A DNA stretch of 64,000 bases, taken from positions 1 through 64,000 of the forward strand of contig NZ_BMMP01000021.1 of the NCBI RefSeq assembly GCF_014645895.1, in the 5' to 3' direction. Shown piece by piece: positions 8,699-19,559 of this stretch. A model generated the notes under the pieces. It was not told the DNA's origin, made no database searches, and was given only the letters and a program-made list of their open reading frames with translations. The position numbers were made by a program, and so were the translations under genes. Source of the stretch: Streptomyces daqingensis. Lineage in GTDB: Bacteria; Actinomycetota; Actinomycetes; Streptomycetales; Streptomycetaceae. Within the stretch, counting starts at the first letter, position 1; every line of letters begins with the position of its first letter.

Positions 8699-9358
8699 TC
8701 AGCCGAGGGAACTGTACGAGCGCGGTGTGCACCACTGCTCGAAGGGCCGGTCGAGGTGGTACCTGCCGTCACTCCCCAGTTCCAGCGTACGCGTCTCCGC
8801 GTTGCCGGGGTTCGACAGCGACTCGAACTCCGCCACGGTCCAGTGCAGCCATCGCATGCAGAACAGGCGCATGGTCAGGCCATGCGTGACGATCAGCACG
8901 TTGGGCGGGTGGTCGGGCCTCTCGAAGCTCCGCCACAGGCTCTCCAGGAAGGCGCCGGCGCGGTCGTAGACGTCGGCCCCGGACTCCCCCTGCGCGAAGC
9001 GGTAGAAGAAGTGTCCGTACGCGTTGCGGTACTCCTTCTGCTTGCGTACGTCCTCGCGGTCCTGCCAGTTCCCCCAGTCCTGCTCCCGCAGGCGCGGCTC
9101 CTCGCGCACGCGGATCAGCGCCGGATCCAGCCGGAACGCGGCGAGGGTCTGGTGGGTCCGCCGGTACGGCGAGACATATGCGGAGATCCGCTCCTGACCG
9201 AAAAGCTTCCGCAGGTGCTCGCCAGTCTCCTCCGCCTGGTGAACGCCCCGTTCCGTCAGTGCCAGCGCGTGGTCCGGGACCCGCTCGTAGATGGAGTCGT
9301 CGTTGTTCCCCTCGGACTCTCCGTGCCTGACCAGGACGATGCGACGAGGTCTTGCCAT
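8699..9358 (-). CDS. Histidine phosphatase family protein
   Basis: A 219-aa member of the phosphoglycerate-mutase-like (histidine phosphatase) superfamily. The phospho-accepting His lies in VRHGESEGN (residues about 10-18). The second catalytic arginine is in SPYRRTHQT, and the distal His is in LIVTHGLTMRLFCM. The length is normal for a single-domain broad-specificity phosphatase. No signal peptide is present, so it is cytoplasmic. The substrate cannot be told from the sequence. Confidence 0.88.
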   Translation of the reverse strand: MARPRRIVLVRHGESEGNNDDSIYERVPDHALALTERGVHQAEETGEHLRKLFGQERISAYVSPYRRTHQTLAAFRLDPALIRVREEPRLREQDWGNWQDREDVRKQKEYRNAYGHFFYRFAQGESGADVYDRAGAFLESLWRSFERPDHPPNVLIVTHGLTMRLFCMRWLHWTVAEFESLSNPGNAETRTLELGSDGRYHLDRPFEQWCTPRSYSSLG

Positions 9359-9386
9359 AGGGCCACTCTAGGCTCACCCAGGCAGA

Positions 9387-9995
9387 TCAGACGGTCCAGG
9401 AGGGTTCGAGGTCGATCACATCGCCCGCGATACCGGTCACGTCCGCACCCAACTGGGCACGCAGCGCGAGCCGCTCTACTCGCTCTGTGCGGTACTTGCC
9501 GTGCTCGGCAGCCGAGTCCCACATGGAGAGGACCATGAATTCGTCCTCGGCCTGGGCCTGCGTGAAGACCCCGCGCAGCATCCCCGGCGAACCGGCCATG
9601 GCCGGATTCCACACCTTCTCCTGCATGAGCGTGTAGTGCTCGATGCGGTCAGTGCGGACCCGGCAGTGAGCGACGCGCAGCAGATCGGCGTCCGTGAAGA
9701 CGGGCCGGAACCCCGTCTTCACGTCGAAGCGGTACTCGAAGAGGCGTACCCGCATGTCCTTGTACGTGCCGACCTGGGCGGCATGGAGCCGGTCGTGGGA
9801 GCGGGCCATGAAGGAGTCGTAGAAGGCCCGGCTCTCCCAGAACCCGAAGAGATGCGCGACTCCCGGCCGGGCACGGCTCCAGCCGCCGCCCTGACCCCGG
9901 AATCCCGGCTCGCCGAGCAGTCCCGCCCACTTCCGCTGCCCGCGCTCGAACCCCCGACGGTCCACGACGGTGCAGCGCATCCACTTGACCAGCAC
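9387..9995 (-). CDS. YdbC-family protein (DUF4937-type, dimeric alpha/beta barrel)
   Basis: About 202 aa, conserved in Streptomyces and of unknown function. Two repeated halves of antibiotic-monooxygenase-like fold can be read: LVKWMRCTVVDRRGFERGQ followed by HLFGFWESRAFYDSFM, and RIEHYTLMQEKVWNP followed by FMVLSMWDSAAEHGKYR. Each has the WES / WDS pattern found near the end of such domains. I placed the start at the GTG at 9995 because homologous sequence begins at LVKWMRC; an in-frame start further upstream (10094) would add a segment unlike the family. Confidence 0.75.
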   Translation of the reverse strand: MLVKWMRCTVVDRRGFERGQRKWAGLLGEPGFRGQGGGWSRARPGVAHLFGFWESRAFYDSFMARSHDRLHAAQVGTYKDMRVRLFEYRFDVKTGFRPVFTDADLLRVAHCRVRTDRIEHYTLMQEKVWNPAMAGSPGMLRGVFTQAQAEDEFMVLSMWDSAAEHGKYRTERVERLALRAQLGADVTGIAGDVIDLEPSWTV

Positions 9996-10097
9996 CGCGC
10001 CATCGTACGGCCAAGAGAGTGACAATCCGTACGCACACGGTCCTCGAATTGTGCTCGCGCGCAGCTCGGTACGGCTCTCCGGGGAGCGCTCCACCGG

Positions 10098-10927
10098 TCA
10101 TCGGCTACGGCGGCCTCGTACGGCGGTGACAACGCCCAGATACTCGCTGTAAGTACGGACGCCGACCGCGTGACCGGGCGTCGTGTGATGCCCTTCCCGG
10201 TAAGCCCTGGCTGCTCTCCCGGGGAGCCGTACCGGTACGAGCGGTCCTCGCAGGCCGTATGCACGCAGGGTGAGCAGCGCGAACTCGCGCATGGTGCGCA
10301 CCTCCGACCGCCCATGTCGGCCACTCGCCCTGCGGGCTCGCCTGCGGACAACTCGGAGAGTCGCCGGGCGACTTCGTCCGCCTCGATCGGCTGAGCCGAC
10401 ATGCCAGCCGGATACATCGTCACCGGGAGTCGCCGCTGGATCGAGGTGATGCGTGCGATGAGATCGTGAAACTGCGTGGTGCGCAGGACGCTCCACGGCA
10501 GCTCGCTCTCCTCGATGACCTTCTCCGCGGCCAGTTTCGCCCGGTAGTGGGAGAAGGGGATCCGGTCGACGCCGACGATGGAGATGTAGACCAGGTGCGG
10601 TGCGTCTCCCGACCGTCGTACGGCCTCGATCAGCGTCCGTGTGGCCGCGAGGTCCTTACCGGAGCCCGTCGTGGCGCAGTGGATGACGCAGCCCACGCCG
10701 GCGACGGCTCCGTCCAGCCCGGCCCCCGTGGTGAGGTCGCCTCTCACCCACTCGGTTCTCGGAGTGTCCACCTGCGTCTCGGCATCGGATGCCGTACCCG
10801 CAGCGGGCCGCGGACGACGGCTGAGGACCCGCACGGCCCGCCCCCGCTCCAGCAGTTCGGAGACGACCCGCCGGCCAAGCGTGCCTGTGCCGCCTGTGAC
10901 CAGCACCGGTCCGGAGTTCTGGCTCAT
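10098..10927 (-). pseudogene. SDR/NmrA-like NAD(P)-binding oxidoreductase, frameshifted
   Basis: The frame beginning at the ATG at 10927 (good GGAGG site) encodes an NmrA-type atypical short-chain dehydrogenase: GPVLVTGGTGTLGRRVVSEL (NAD(P)-binding glycine motif), VIHCATTGSG, and LVYISIVGVDRIPFSHYRAK. After VADMGG, near 10309, the reading frame degenerates into cysteine- and serine-rich sequence. The expected C-terminus (EVRTMREFALLTLRAYGLRG through GVRTYSEYLGV) continues in another frame to a stop at 10098. Restoring one base (GGT-CGGAG to GGT-CCGGAG on the coding strand) would rejoin the two parts into about 275 residues. The cause is either a real single-base deletion or a sequencing error. 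Confidence 0.8.
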
Positions 10928-11054
10928 GCCCCCATCCTCCGTCCGCCCGGCGCCGTCCGTGACACCCTCGCTCCGCACCGTGTCGTACCCCGTGCCGCCG
11001 GGGCTCTTCGGCCGGCCAAGCCCTCCGGAGAGCGCTGACGGATAGGTTTCCGCT

Positions 11055-11549
11055 ATGACGGACGACTGGCGAGAGGACCGGATTGGCAGTGCCCTGCGGG
11101 GCGCGAACCCCAGCGTGCTGCGAAGGATGGAGTCCGGCTTCGCGGTGATCGGGGACGTTCAGTTCCTGCCGGGGTATTCGCTGCTGCTGACCGACGACCC
11201 GAAGGTGCAACGGCTGTCGGAACTGTCCAGGGCGAAGCGGATCTCCTTCCTCTCCGACATGGACCGCCTGGGGGAAGCAGTCGAACGCGCCTGCAGCCGC
11301 CTCGACTCCGCCTTCAGGCGCGTGAATCTGGAGATCCTCGGCAACACCGACGCTTTCCTTCATGCCCACGTGTGGCCTCGCTTCGACTGGGAGCCGGACG
11401 AGCTGGTGGGCAAGCCGGTGTGGCTGTATCCCGGCGACCGATGGCGCGAGGAGCGGTTCGCACTCGGCACGCAGCACGACCCGCTGCGAAAGGCGATCGC
11501 AGCCGAACTGGACGAGTTGGCCCCGCCACCCAGCGAGCGGAGCGGCTGA
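11055..11549 (+). CDS. HIT-superfamily protein (diadenosine polyphosphate hydrolase-like)
   Basis: A 164-aa protein with the histidine-triad fold: VIGDVQFLPGYSLLL early, and the triad-like motif LHAHVWPR near residue 103. The first two histidines are present, including the middle one that acts as nucleophile, but the third is tryptophan, so the triad is degenerate. Such proteins are usually annotated as diadenosine tetraphosphate hydrolases. The gene is divergent from the frameshifted SDR gene, with 127 bp between them, and it ends at a strong bidirectional terminator shared with nrdJ. Confidence 0.75.
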   Translation: MTDDWREDRIGSALRGANPSVLRRMESGFAVIGDVQFLPGYSLLLTDDPKVQRLSELSRAKRISFLSDMDRLGEAVERACSRLDSAFRRVNLEILGNTDAFLHAHVWPRFDWEPDELVGKPVWLYPGDRWREERFALGTQHDPLRKAIAAELDELAPPPSERSG

Positions 11550-11574
11550 CCGCAAAGGAACCGGAAACGCGAAC

Positions 11575-11603
11575 GGGGGCGCCGACCGGTGGTCGGCGCC
11601 CCC
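11575..11603. terminator. Bidirectional terminator between HIT gene and nrdJ
   Basis: A perfect 13-bp inverted repeat (GGGGGCGCCGACC / GGTCGGCGCCCCC) with a 3-nt loop sits between convergent genes. Confidence 0.85.
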
Positions 11604-11666
11604 GCCCCTGAGACTGGGCACTTCAGCTGCGCACACTCACGCGCGCATATGCCCTACCTCTGCCTG

Positions 11667-14558
<2,892 letters not shown>

Positions 14559-14696
14559 TCCGCCTCCCTGTACCGGGCATAACGCCCCGATGTACCCCGA
14601 ATCTTCCCAGGGCACCTTGCTGTGTCCGATGGCTTGTGCCGGCCCGTGGCGCGCGGACGCACCAGAGCCGGGTCGAAAGTCCTGGCGTGCTGCCGC

Positions 14697-15254
14697 TCAG
14701 TCGGCGGCGGGCACCGCTGCCGGCGGTGCGGAACTCCCGCTCCCGCCGTCCGCCCCACTTCCCCCGCGGGCTTCGCCGCCCGCTCCCTGCTCGCTCGCCC
14801 CCACGCCTCTCCGTGCTTCGCGCAGCTCCTGCACGGCGTCCTCGAAGTCCTCCAGGGACTCGAAGGCGCGGTAGACGGAGGCGAAGCGCAGATAGGCCAC
14901 AAGATCGAGGTCCTGGAGCGGGCCGAGTATCGCCAGCCCCACGTCGTGCGCGGACAGTTCCGCGCTCCCGGTGGCGCGCACAGCCTCCTCGACACGCTGC
15001 CCGAGTTGCGCCAGCGCGTCCTCGGTGACGGGACGCCCCTGGCAGGCCTTGCGCACACCGGCGATGACCTTGTCCCGGCTGAACGGTTCGGTGACGCCGC
15101 TGCGCTTGATCACCATCAGGGACGCACTCTCCACCGTCGTGAAGCGGCGGGAGCAGTCCGGACACTGGCGGCGACGCCGGATCGCGGTGCCGTCGTCGGC
15201 CGTGCGGCTGTCGACCACGCGACTGTCGGGGTGTCGGCAGAAGGGACAGTGCAT
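14697..15254 (-). CDS. nrdR: Transcriptional repressor NrdR
   Basis: A 185-aa regulator of ribonucleotide reductase genes. The N-terminal zinc ribbon is MHCPFCRHPDSRVVDSR ... RQCPDCSRRF (four Cys). It is followed by an ATP-cone domain (LMVIKRSGVTEPFSRDKVIA through LRFASVYRAFESLEDFE) that senses ATP and dATP. The C-terminal tail of about 40 residues is Gly/Ala-rich and longer than in most bacteria. It is the first gene of a likely nrdR-nrdJ operon, and its own promoter region carries two NrdR-box-like palindromes. Confidence 0.96.
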   Translation of the reverse strand: MHCPFCRHPDSRVVDSRTADDGTAIRRRRQCPDCSRRFTTVESASLMVIKRSGVTEPFSRDKVIAGVRKACQGRPVTEDALAQLGQRVEEAVRATGSAELSAHDVGLAILGPLQDLDLVAYLRFASVYRAFESLEDFEDAVQELREARRGVGASEQGAGGEARGGSGADGGSGSSAPPAAVPAAD

Positions 15255-15384
15255 TTTCCCCACCCTCCTTGAGCCTGCGAGAAGCCCGCTTCGTGCATGA
15301 CTGGTACACCCCTCGGCGGGCACCGGAAGGGCCCGCGAAGTTGCCACAAGCATAAGCGACGAAGAGACGAATGAATCCCCCGGG

Positions 15385-15433
15385 ACCACAACTTGTGGGT
15401 GGCGTACGCCAATCTAACCACTAGATCTGGTGT
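15385..15433 (-). promoter_or_regulatory. Pair of NrdR-box-like palindromes upstream of nrdRJ
   Basis: Two imperfect palindromes lie upstream of nrdR: ACCACAACTTGTGGGT at 15385-15400 and CCACTAGATCTGGTGT at 15418-15433. Their centres are about 33 bp, or three helical turns, apart. Paired boxes of this shape (consensus close to ACACwATATwTwGTGT) are the known NrdR operator arrangement. Assignment rests on position and symmetry. Confidence 0.6.
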
Positions 15434-15653
15434 CGGTGCGTCAGATACCGCGATGCGTGTCGCAGCTCGCGCGGCGCTCCCGACCCTACGCGAGGAGAGC
15501 CGCCGCAGACGCATCGGGGCACACCTGGGAGACTCCTCCCACACCGACTCGAAGCGGCCGGCATGGCGGTCCCGCGAGCGGGCGGCGGCACCCGAAGAGA
15601 ACACCCTCTACACCGTCGGCGCGACTTCGACGCGAAGAACCGGAGATTTTCAC

Positions 15654-15669
15654 TCGAACGTGTGTTTGG
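15654..15669 (+). promoter_or_regulatory. LexA (SOS) box upstream of lexA
   Basis: TCGAACGTGTGTTTGG, 62 bp before the lexA start, matches the actinobacterial SOS box TCGAAC-N4-GTTCGA in its left half and closely in the right (GTTTGG). This implies autoregulation of lexA. Confidence 0.75.
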
Positions 15670-15731
15670 CGCAACCTTTCGAAACCAACTACCGTTGTCC
15701 CACTAGGGAGAACCGCTCGAGAGGGGCCGAC

Positions 15732-16529
15732 GTGACCACAACCGCAGACAGCGCCACCATCACCTCCCAGAACCGTCCCACGCAGTCGGTCGATCGCGTT
15801 CAGTCACTGAACGACGGTCCCGTGAGCCCGGAAGCGCCCGAGGAACAGCAAGCCAAGCGCTCGCTGCCCGGACGACCTCCAGGGATCCGTGCGGACAGTT
15901 CTGGGCTCACCGACCGGCAGCGCCGGGTGATCGAGGTGATCCGCGACTCTGTGCAGCGGCGCGGCTACCCGCCGTCGATGCGGGAGATCGGTCAGGCCGT
16001 CGGGCTCTCCAGCACGTCCTCCGTCGCCCACCAGCTGATGGCCCTCGAACGCAAGGGCTTCCTGCGCCGCGACCCGCACCGTCCGCGCGCCTATGAGGTG
16101 CGCGGCTCGGACACGCCCAGCACGCAGGCGGCCACCGACACCGCGGGCAAGCCTTCCGCCTCTTACGTGCCGCTCGTCGGCCGCATCGCCGCAGGCGGTC
16201 CGATCCTCGCGGAGGAGTCGGTCGAGGACGTCTTCCCGTTGCCGCGTCAACTGGTCGGTGACGGCGAGCTGTTCGTGCTCAAGGTCGTCGGTGACTCGAT
16301 GGTCGAGGCGGCCATCTGCGACGGGGACTGGGTGACAGTGCGCCGTCAGCCCGTGGCCGAGAACGGGGACATCGTCGCCGCCATGCTGGACGGCGAGGCG
16401 ACCGTCAAGCGCTTCAAGCGCGAGGACGGACACGTGTGGCTGCTGCCGCACAACGCCTCCTACCAGCCGATCCCTGGCGACGACGCCACCATCCTCGGCA
16501 AGGTCGTGGCGGTGCTGCGAAGGGTGTGA
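15732..16529 (+). CDS. lexA: LexA repressor, SOS response master regulator
   Basis: A 265-aa S24-family autoproteolytic repressor. A variable N-terminus of about 58 residues precedes the winged helix-turn-helix (LTDRQRRVIEVIRDSVQRRG, then REIGQAVGLSSTSSVAHQL). The self-cleavage site is Ala154-Gly155 in RIAAGGP, with nucleophile Ser189 in VVGDSMVEA and general base Lys226 in EATVKRFKR. The GTG at 15732 has an upstream GAGGGG. The SOS box in front indicates autoregulation. It is divergent from nrdRJ, which places DNA damage control beside dNTP supply. Confidence 0.96.
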   Translation: MTTTADSATITSQNRPTQSVDRVQSLNDGPVSPEAPEEQQAKRSLPGRPPGIRADSSGLTDRQRRVIEVIRDSVQRRGYPPSMREIGQAVGLSSTSSVAHQLMALERKGFLRRDPHRPRAYEVRGSDTPSTQAATDTAGKPSASYVPLVGRIAAGGPILAEESVEDVFPLPRQLVGDGELFVLKVVGDSMVEAAICDGDWVTVRRQPVAENGDIVAAMLDGEATVKRFKREDGHVWLLPHNASYQPIPGDDATILGKVVAVLRRV

Positions 16530-16750
16530 CCCGCATCCGCCCCCTCGCCGGGTCACGAGCCGTCGGTTCCACTGCGCCGGGACCGGCGGCTCTGTTGTGC
16601 GCGGACGCACCGCTGCCTCGTCCTCGCCACGTCGAGCCGGCTGCGCCGGGAAGCTAGCGAACGCAGCCCGCGGAAGGTGCGGCGGGAAACGGCAGGAACC
16701 AGTGGAAAATGCTTCGACAGGGACGGTCGCAACCCGGCAAGGTGCAGCCC

Positions 16751-17491
16751 GTGACGAGCAGCGATTTGTGGCCCCGTGAAACCGCCGAACGCTACGACGC
16801 CGAGGAGCGCGAGAACTCCTCGGCCGCCGTTCTTGAGCCGACCCTCACCTTCCTCGCGGAGCTTGCCGGAGGAGGTCGCGCACTGGAATTCGCCATCGGC
16901 ACCGGGCGGGTGGGCGTTCCCCTACGCGAACGCGGCGTTCCCGTGGTGGGCATCGAACTGTCCGAGCACATGGCAGCGGTTCTGCGGCGCAAGGTCGACG
17001 AGGACGCGCTACCGGTCGTCATCGGCGACATGGCAACCACCGTCGTCCCAGGCGAGTTCGCCTTGGTCTACCTCGTCTACAACACCATCGCGAACCTGCT
17101 CACGCAGGACGAGCAGGTCGAATGCTTCCGCAACGCCGCACGCCATCTGGCGCCGGGCGGCAGGTTCGTCGTCGAACTGGGCGTGCCGCCTCTGCGGTTC
17201 CTGCCGCCCGGCCAAATCGCGGTGCCCTTCGACGTCTCCGAGCGGCATCTCGGCTTCGACACCTTCGATCTGGTCAACCAGACGCTCGTCTCCCACCACC
17301 TCACCCGCGACGGCGACGACGGCCGCTACCGCCGCGGGAGCTGCCGGCAGCGGTACGCCTGGCCGGCGGAGCTGGACCTGATGGCACGGATCGCCGGCCT
17401 GGAGCTGGAACGGCGCGTGGCGGACTGGAAGGGCGCTCCGTTCGGCCCGGCATCCGGCAAACACGTCTCCGTGTGGCGAAAGCCGGTCTGA
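16751..17491 (+). CDS. Class I SAM-dependent methyltransferase
   Basis: A 246-aa methyltransferase with Rossmann-fold motif I at RALEFAIGTGRVGVPLRERG and the acidic end of beta-2 at VVGIELSEHMA. Motif IV is replaced by FALVYLVYNTIANLLTQDEQ, and HLAPGGRFVVELGVP is post-I/motif VI-like. The substrate is unknown. I chose the GTG at 16751 (VTSSDLWPRETAERYD) because the region between it and the possible ATG at 16709 is basic and not family-like. Its stop lies 6 bp from the convergent dinG stop. Confidence 0.8.
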   Translation: MTSSDLWPRETAERYDAEERENSSAAVLEPTLTFLAELAGGGRALEFAIGTGRVGVPLRERGVPVVGIELSEHMAAVLRRKVDEDALPVVIGDMATTVVPGEFALVYLVYNTIANLLTQDEQVECFRNAARHLAPGGRFVVELGVPPLRFLPPGQIAVPFDVSERHLGFDTFDLVNQTLVSHHLTRDGDDGRYRRGSCRQRYAWPAELDLMARIAGLELERRVADWKGAPFGPASGKHVSVWRKPV

Positions 17492-17497
17492 GGGCTA

Positions 17498-19513
17498 CTA
17501 CCGGCCCGAAGGCGCTGTCTCCTTGGCTGCCGCATCGATCGCGGCGAGTGACCGGCGTACCTGGTTGCGGTCGGTCGTGTACCAGAAGTCCGGCATGGAG
17601 GCCCTCAGGAAGCCTCCGTACCGAGCACGCGCCAGACGCGGGTCGAGGACCGCGACCACACCCCGGTCCTCGGACGCCCTCACGAGCCGGCCGGACCCCT
17701 GGGCCATCAGCAGCGCCGCATGAGTGGCGGCGACAGCCATGAAGCCGTTCCCGCCGTGCTCCTCGACCGCCTTCTGCCGGGCGCTCATCAGCGGGTCGTC
17801 CGGGCGCGGGAAGGGGATCCGGTCCATCACGACGAGCTGGCAGCTCGGCCCTGGGACATCGACGCCCTGCCAGAGGGAGAGCGTCCCGAACAGGCACGTC
17901 TCCGCGTCCTCCGAGAAGCGCCTGATCAGCTCGCCCAGCGTCTCCTCTCCCTGCAACAGGATGGGCACGTCGAGCCGTCCCCGCAGATCCTCCGCGGCGG
18001 CCTGCGCGGCCCGCATGGAGGAGAAGAGCCCGAGCGTGCGCCCGCCCGCCGCGCCCACCAGGTCGGCGAGTTCGTCGAGCATGTCGCGCCGCTGGCCCTC
18101 CCGGCCGGGCGGCGACAGATGGCCGGCGACGTAGAGGATCCCCTGCTTGCGGTAGTCGAACGGGGAGCCGGCGTCCAGTCCGCGCCACTGGGGTGTCTCC
18201 TCCCCGGACTTCTCTCCCTCACCGCCCGGCGAGTCGTCCTCCATGACGCGTTCGGGCGCCAGGCCGAGTGAGGCGCCCACCCCGTTGAAGTCGCCCCCGA
18301 GCTTCAGAGTCGCCGAGGTGAGCACGACGGAGCGGTCCGCGAACAGCTTCTCGCGCAGCAGCCCCGACACGGAGAGCGGCGCGACGCGCAGGGACGCGCC
18401 GTAGCGGTCGTGCCGCTCGTACCAGATGACGTCGAACTCCGAGCCCTCCACGACCCGTTCGGCGACGTCGTGGACGTTCTCCATCGCCGCGAGGGCCAGT
18501 TTGCGCACGGCGTCCTCGTCCTGCACCGACTTGTCGCGGGTGTTGCCCAGCGCGGTGATGCATTCGCGCGTCGCGTCGCGGAGCGCCATCAGGGCGTGGC
18601 CGAGCTCCTCCGGGACGACTTCGAGGCGTCCGGGAAGTGCCAGCTCCATGAGGCGTTCGAATCCCTCCGCCGCTGTCAGCGCACGGTCGGCCGCCTTCTC
18701 GTCGACGAGTCGCGCTGCGCGGCGCACCGCCCGGTTGACGCCGCCCGGGGTCAGCTCGCCCGTCGCGACGCCGGTCACCCGCGAGACCAGTTCGTGCGCC
18801 TCGTCGACGATCAGGACGTCGTGCGGCGGGAGCACGGGAGCGCCTTCGATGGCGTCGATCGCCAGCAGAGCGTGGTTGGTCACGATGACGTCGGCGAGCT
18901 TGGCCCGCTCGCGGGCGGCCTCCGCGAAACACTCCGCGCCGTACGCGCACTTGGACGCGCCCAGGCACTCGCGCGCGGAGACCGAGACCTGTTTCCAGGC
19001 CCGGTCCGAGACGCCGGGACGCAGGTCGTCCCTGTCTCCCGTCTCCGTCTCGTCCGACCAGTCGCGCAGACGCAGCAGGTCCTTCCCGAGCGAGGACGTG
19101 GGAGCGGCGCCCTCGAAAGGGTCGAAGAGCCCCTCTTCCTCGTCCTGCGGAACGCCCTCGTGCAGCCGGTGGAGGCACAGGTAGTTCGAGCGGCCCTTGA
19201 GCATGGCGAACTCGGCACGGCGGCGCAGCAGGGGATGAAGCGCATCGACCGTGCGGGGAAGGTCGCGCTCGACCAGCTGGCGCTGGAGGGCGAGTGTCGC
19301 CGTCGCGACCACGACGTGCTCGCCGTGCGCCAGCGCCGGGACCAGGTAGCCGAGCGACTTGCCCGTGCCGGTGCCCGCCTGGATCAGCAGATGGGTGCCG
19401 CTGTCGACGGCCTCGGCGACCGCCTCGGCCATGGCGATCTGACCGGGGCGTTCGGTGCCGCCGACAGCGGTGACGGCGGCGTGCAGGAGATCGGTGAGGG
19501 CGGGCTTGCTCAT
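17498..19513 (-). CDS. dinG: ATP-dependent DNA helicase DinG-type (XPD-like, FeS)
   Basis: About 671 aa, superfamily 2 helicase. Motifs: Walker A LIQAGTGTGKSLGYLVPALA, four cysteines of an iron-sulfur domain (LCLHRL, then ECLGASKCAYGAEC), DEAH box VLIVDEAHELVSRV, motif III VVLTSATLKLGG, SLWQGVDVPGPS, and motif VI QGSGRLVRASEDRGVVAV. It is likely to unwind damaged or R-loop DNA during repair, fitting its place next to lexA, although no SOS box was noticed at its own start. The ATG at 19513 is preferred over a GTG six bases upstream. Confidence 0.92.
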   Translation of the reverse strand: MSKPALTDLLHAAVTAVGGTERPGQIAMAEAVAEAVDSGTHLLIQAGTGTGKSLGYLVPALAHGEHVVVATATLALQRQLVERDLPRTVDALHPLLRRRAEFAMLKGRSNYLCLHRLHEGVPQDEEEGLFDPFEGAAPTSSLGKDLLRLRDWSDETETGDRDDLRPGVSDRAWKQVSVSARECLGASKCAYGAECFAEAARERAKLADVIVTNHALLAIDAIEGAPVLPPHDVLIVDEAHELVSRVTGVATGELTPGGVNRAVRRAARLVDEKAADRALTAAEGFERLMELALPGRLEVVPEELGHALMALRDATRECITALGNTRDKSVQDEDAVRKLALAAMENVHDVAERVVEGSEFDVIWYERHDRYGASLRVAPLSVSGLLREKLFADRSVVLTSATLKLGGDFNGVGASLGLAPERVMEDDSPGGEGEKSGEETPQWRGLDAGSPFDYRKQGILYVAGHLSPPGREGQRRDMLDELADLVGAAGGRTLGLFSSMRAAQAAAEDLRGRLDVPILLQGEETLGELIRRFSEDAETCLFGTLSLWQGVDVPGPSCQLVVMDRIPFPRPDDPLMSARQKAVEEHGGNGFMAVAATHAALLMAQGSGRLVRASEDRGVVAVLDPRLARARYGGFLRASMPDFWYTTDRNQVRRSLAAIDAAAKETAPSGR

Positions 19514-19559
19514 AGACACCGCACCCTACGCGCCGCCTCTGACAACGCGTCGGCCGCGC

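Noticed and set aside
6992..9538. An 848-codon plus-strand frame across the rnhB and phosphatase genes
   Set aside because: It runs antisense to three minus-strand genes, two of them firmly identified, and has no recognisable domain.
16526..16556. Inverted repeat GTGACCC / GGGTCAC just after lexA as a terminator
   Set aside because: Only 7 bp with a 17-nt loop and overlapping the stop codon; too weak to call.
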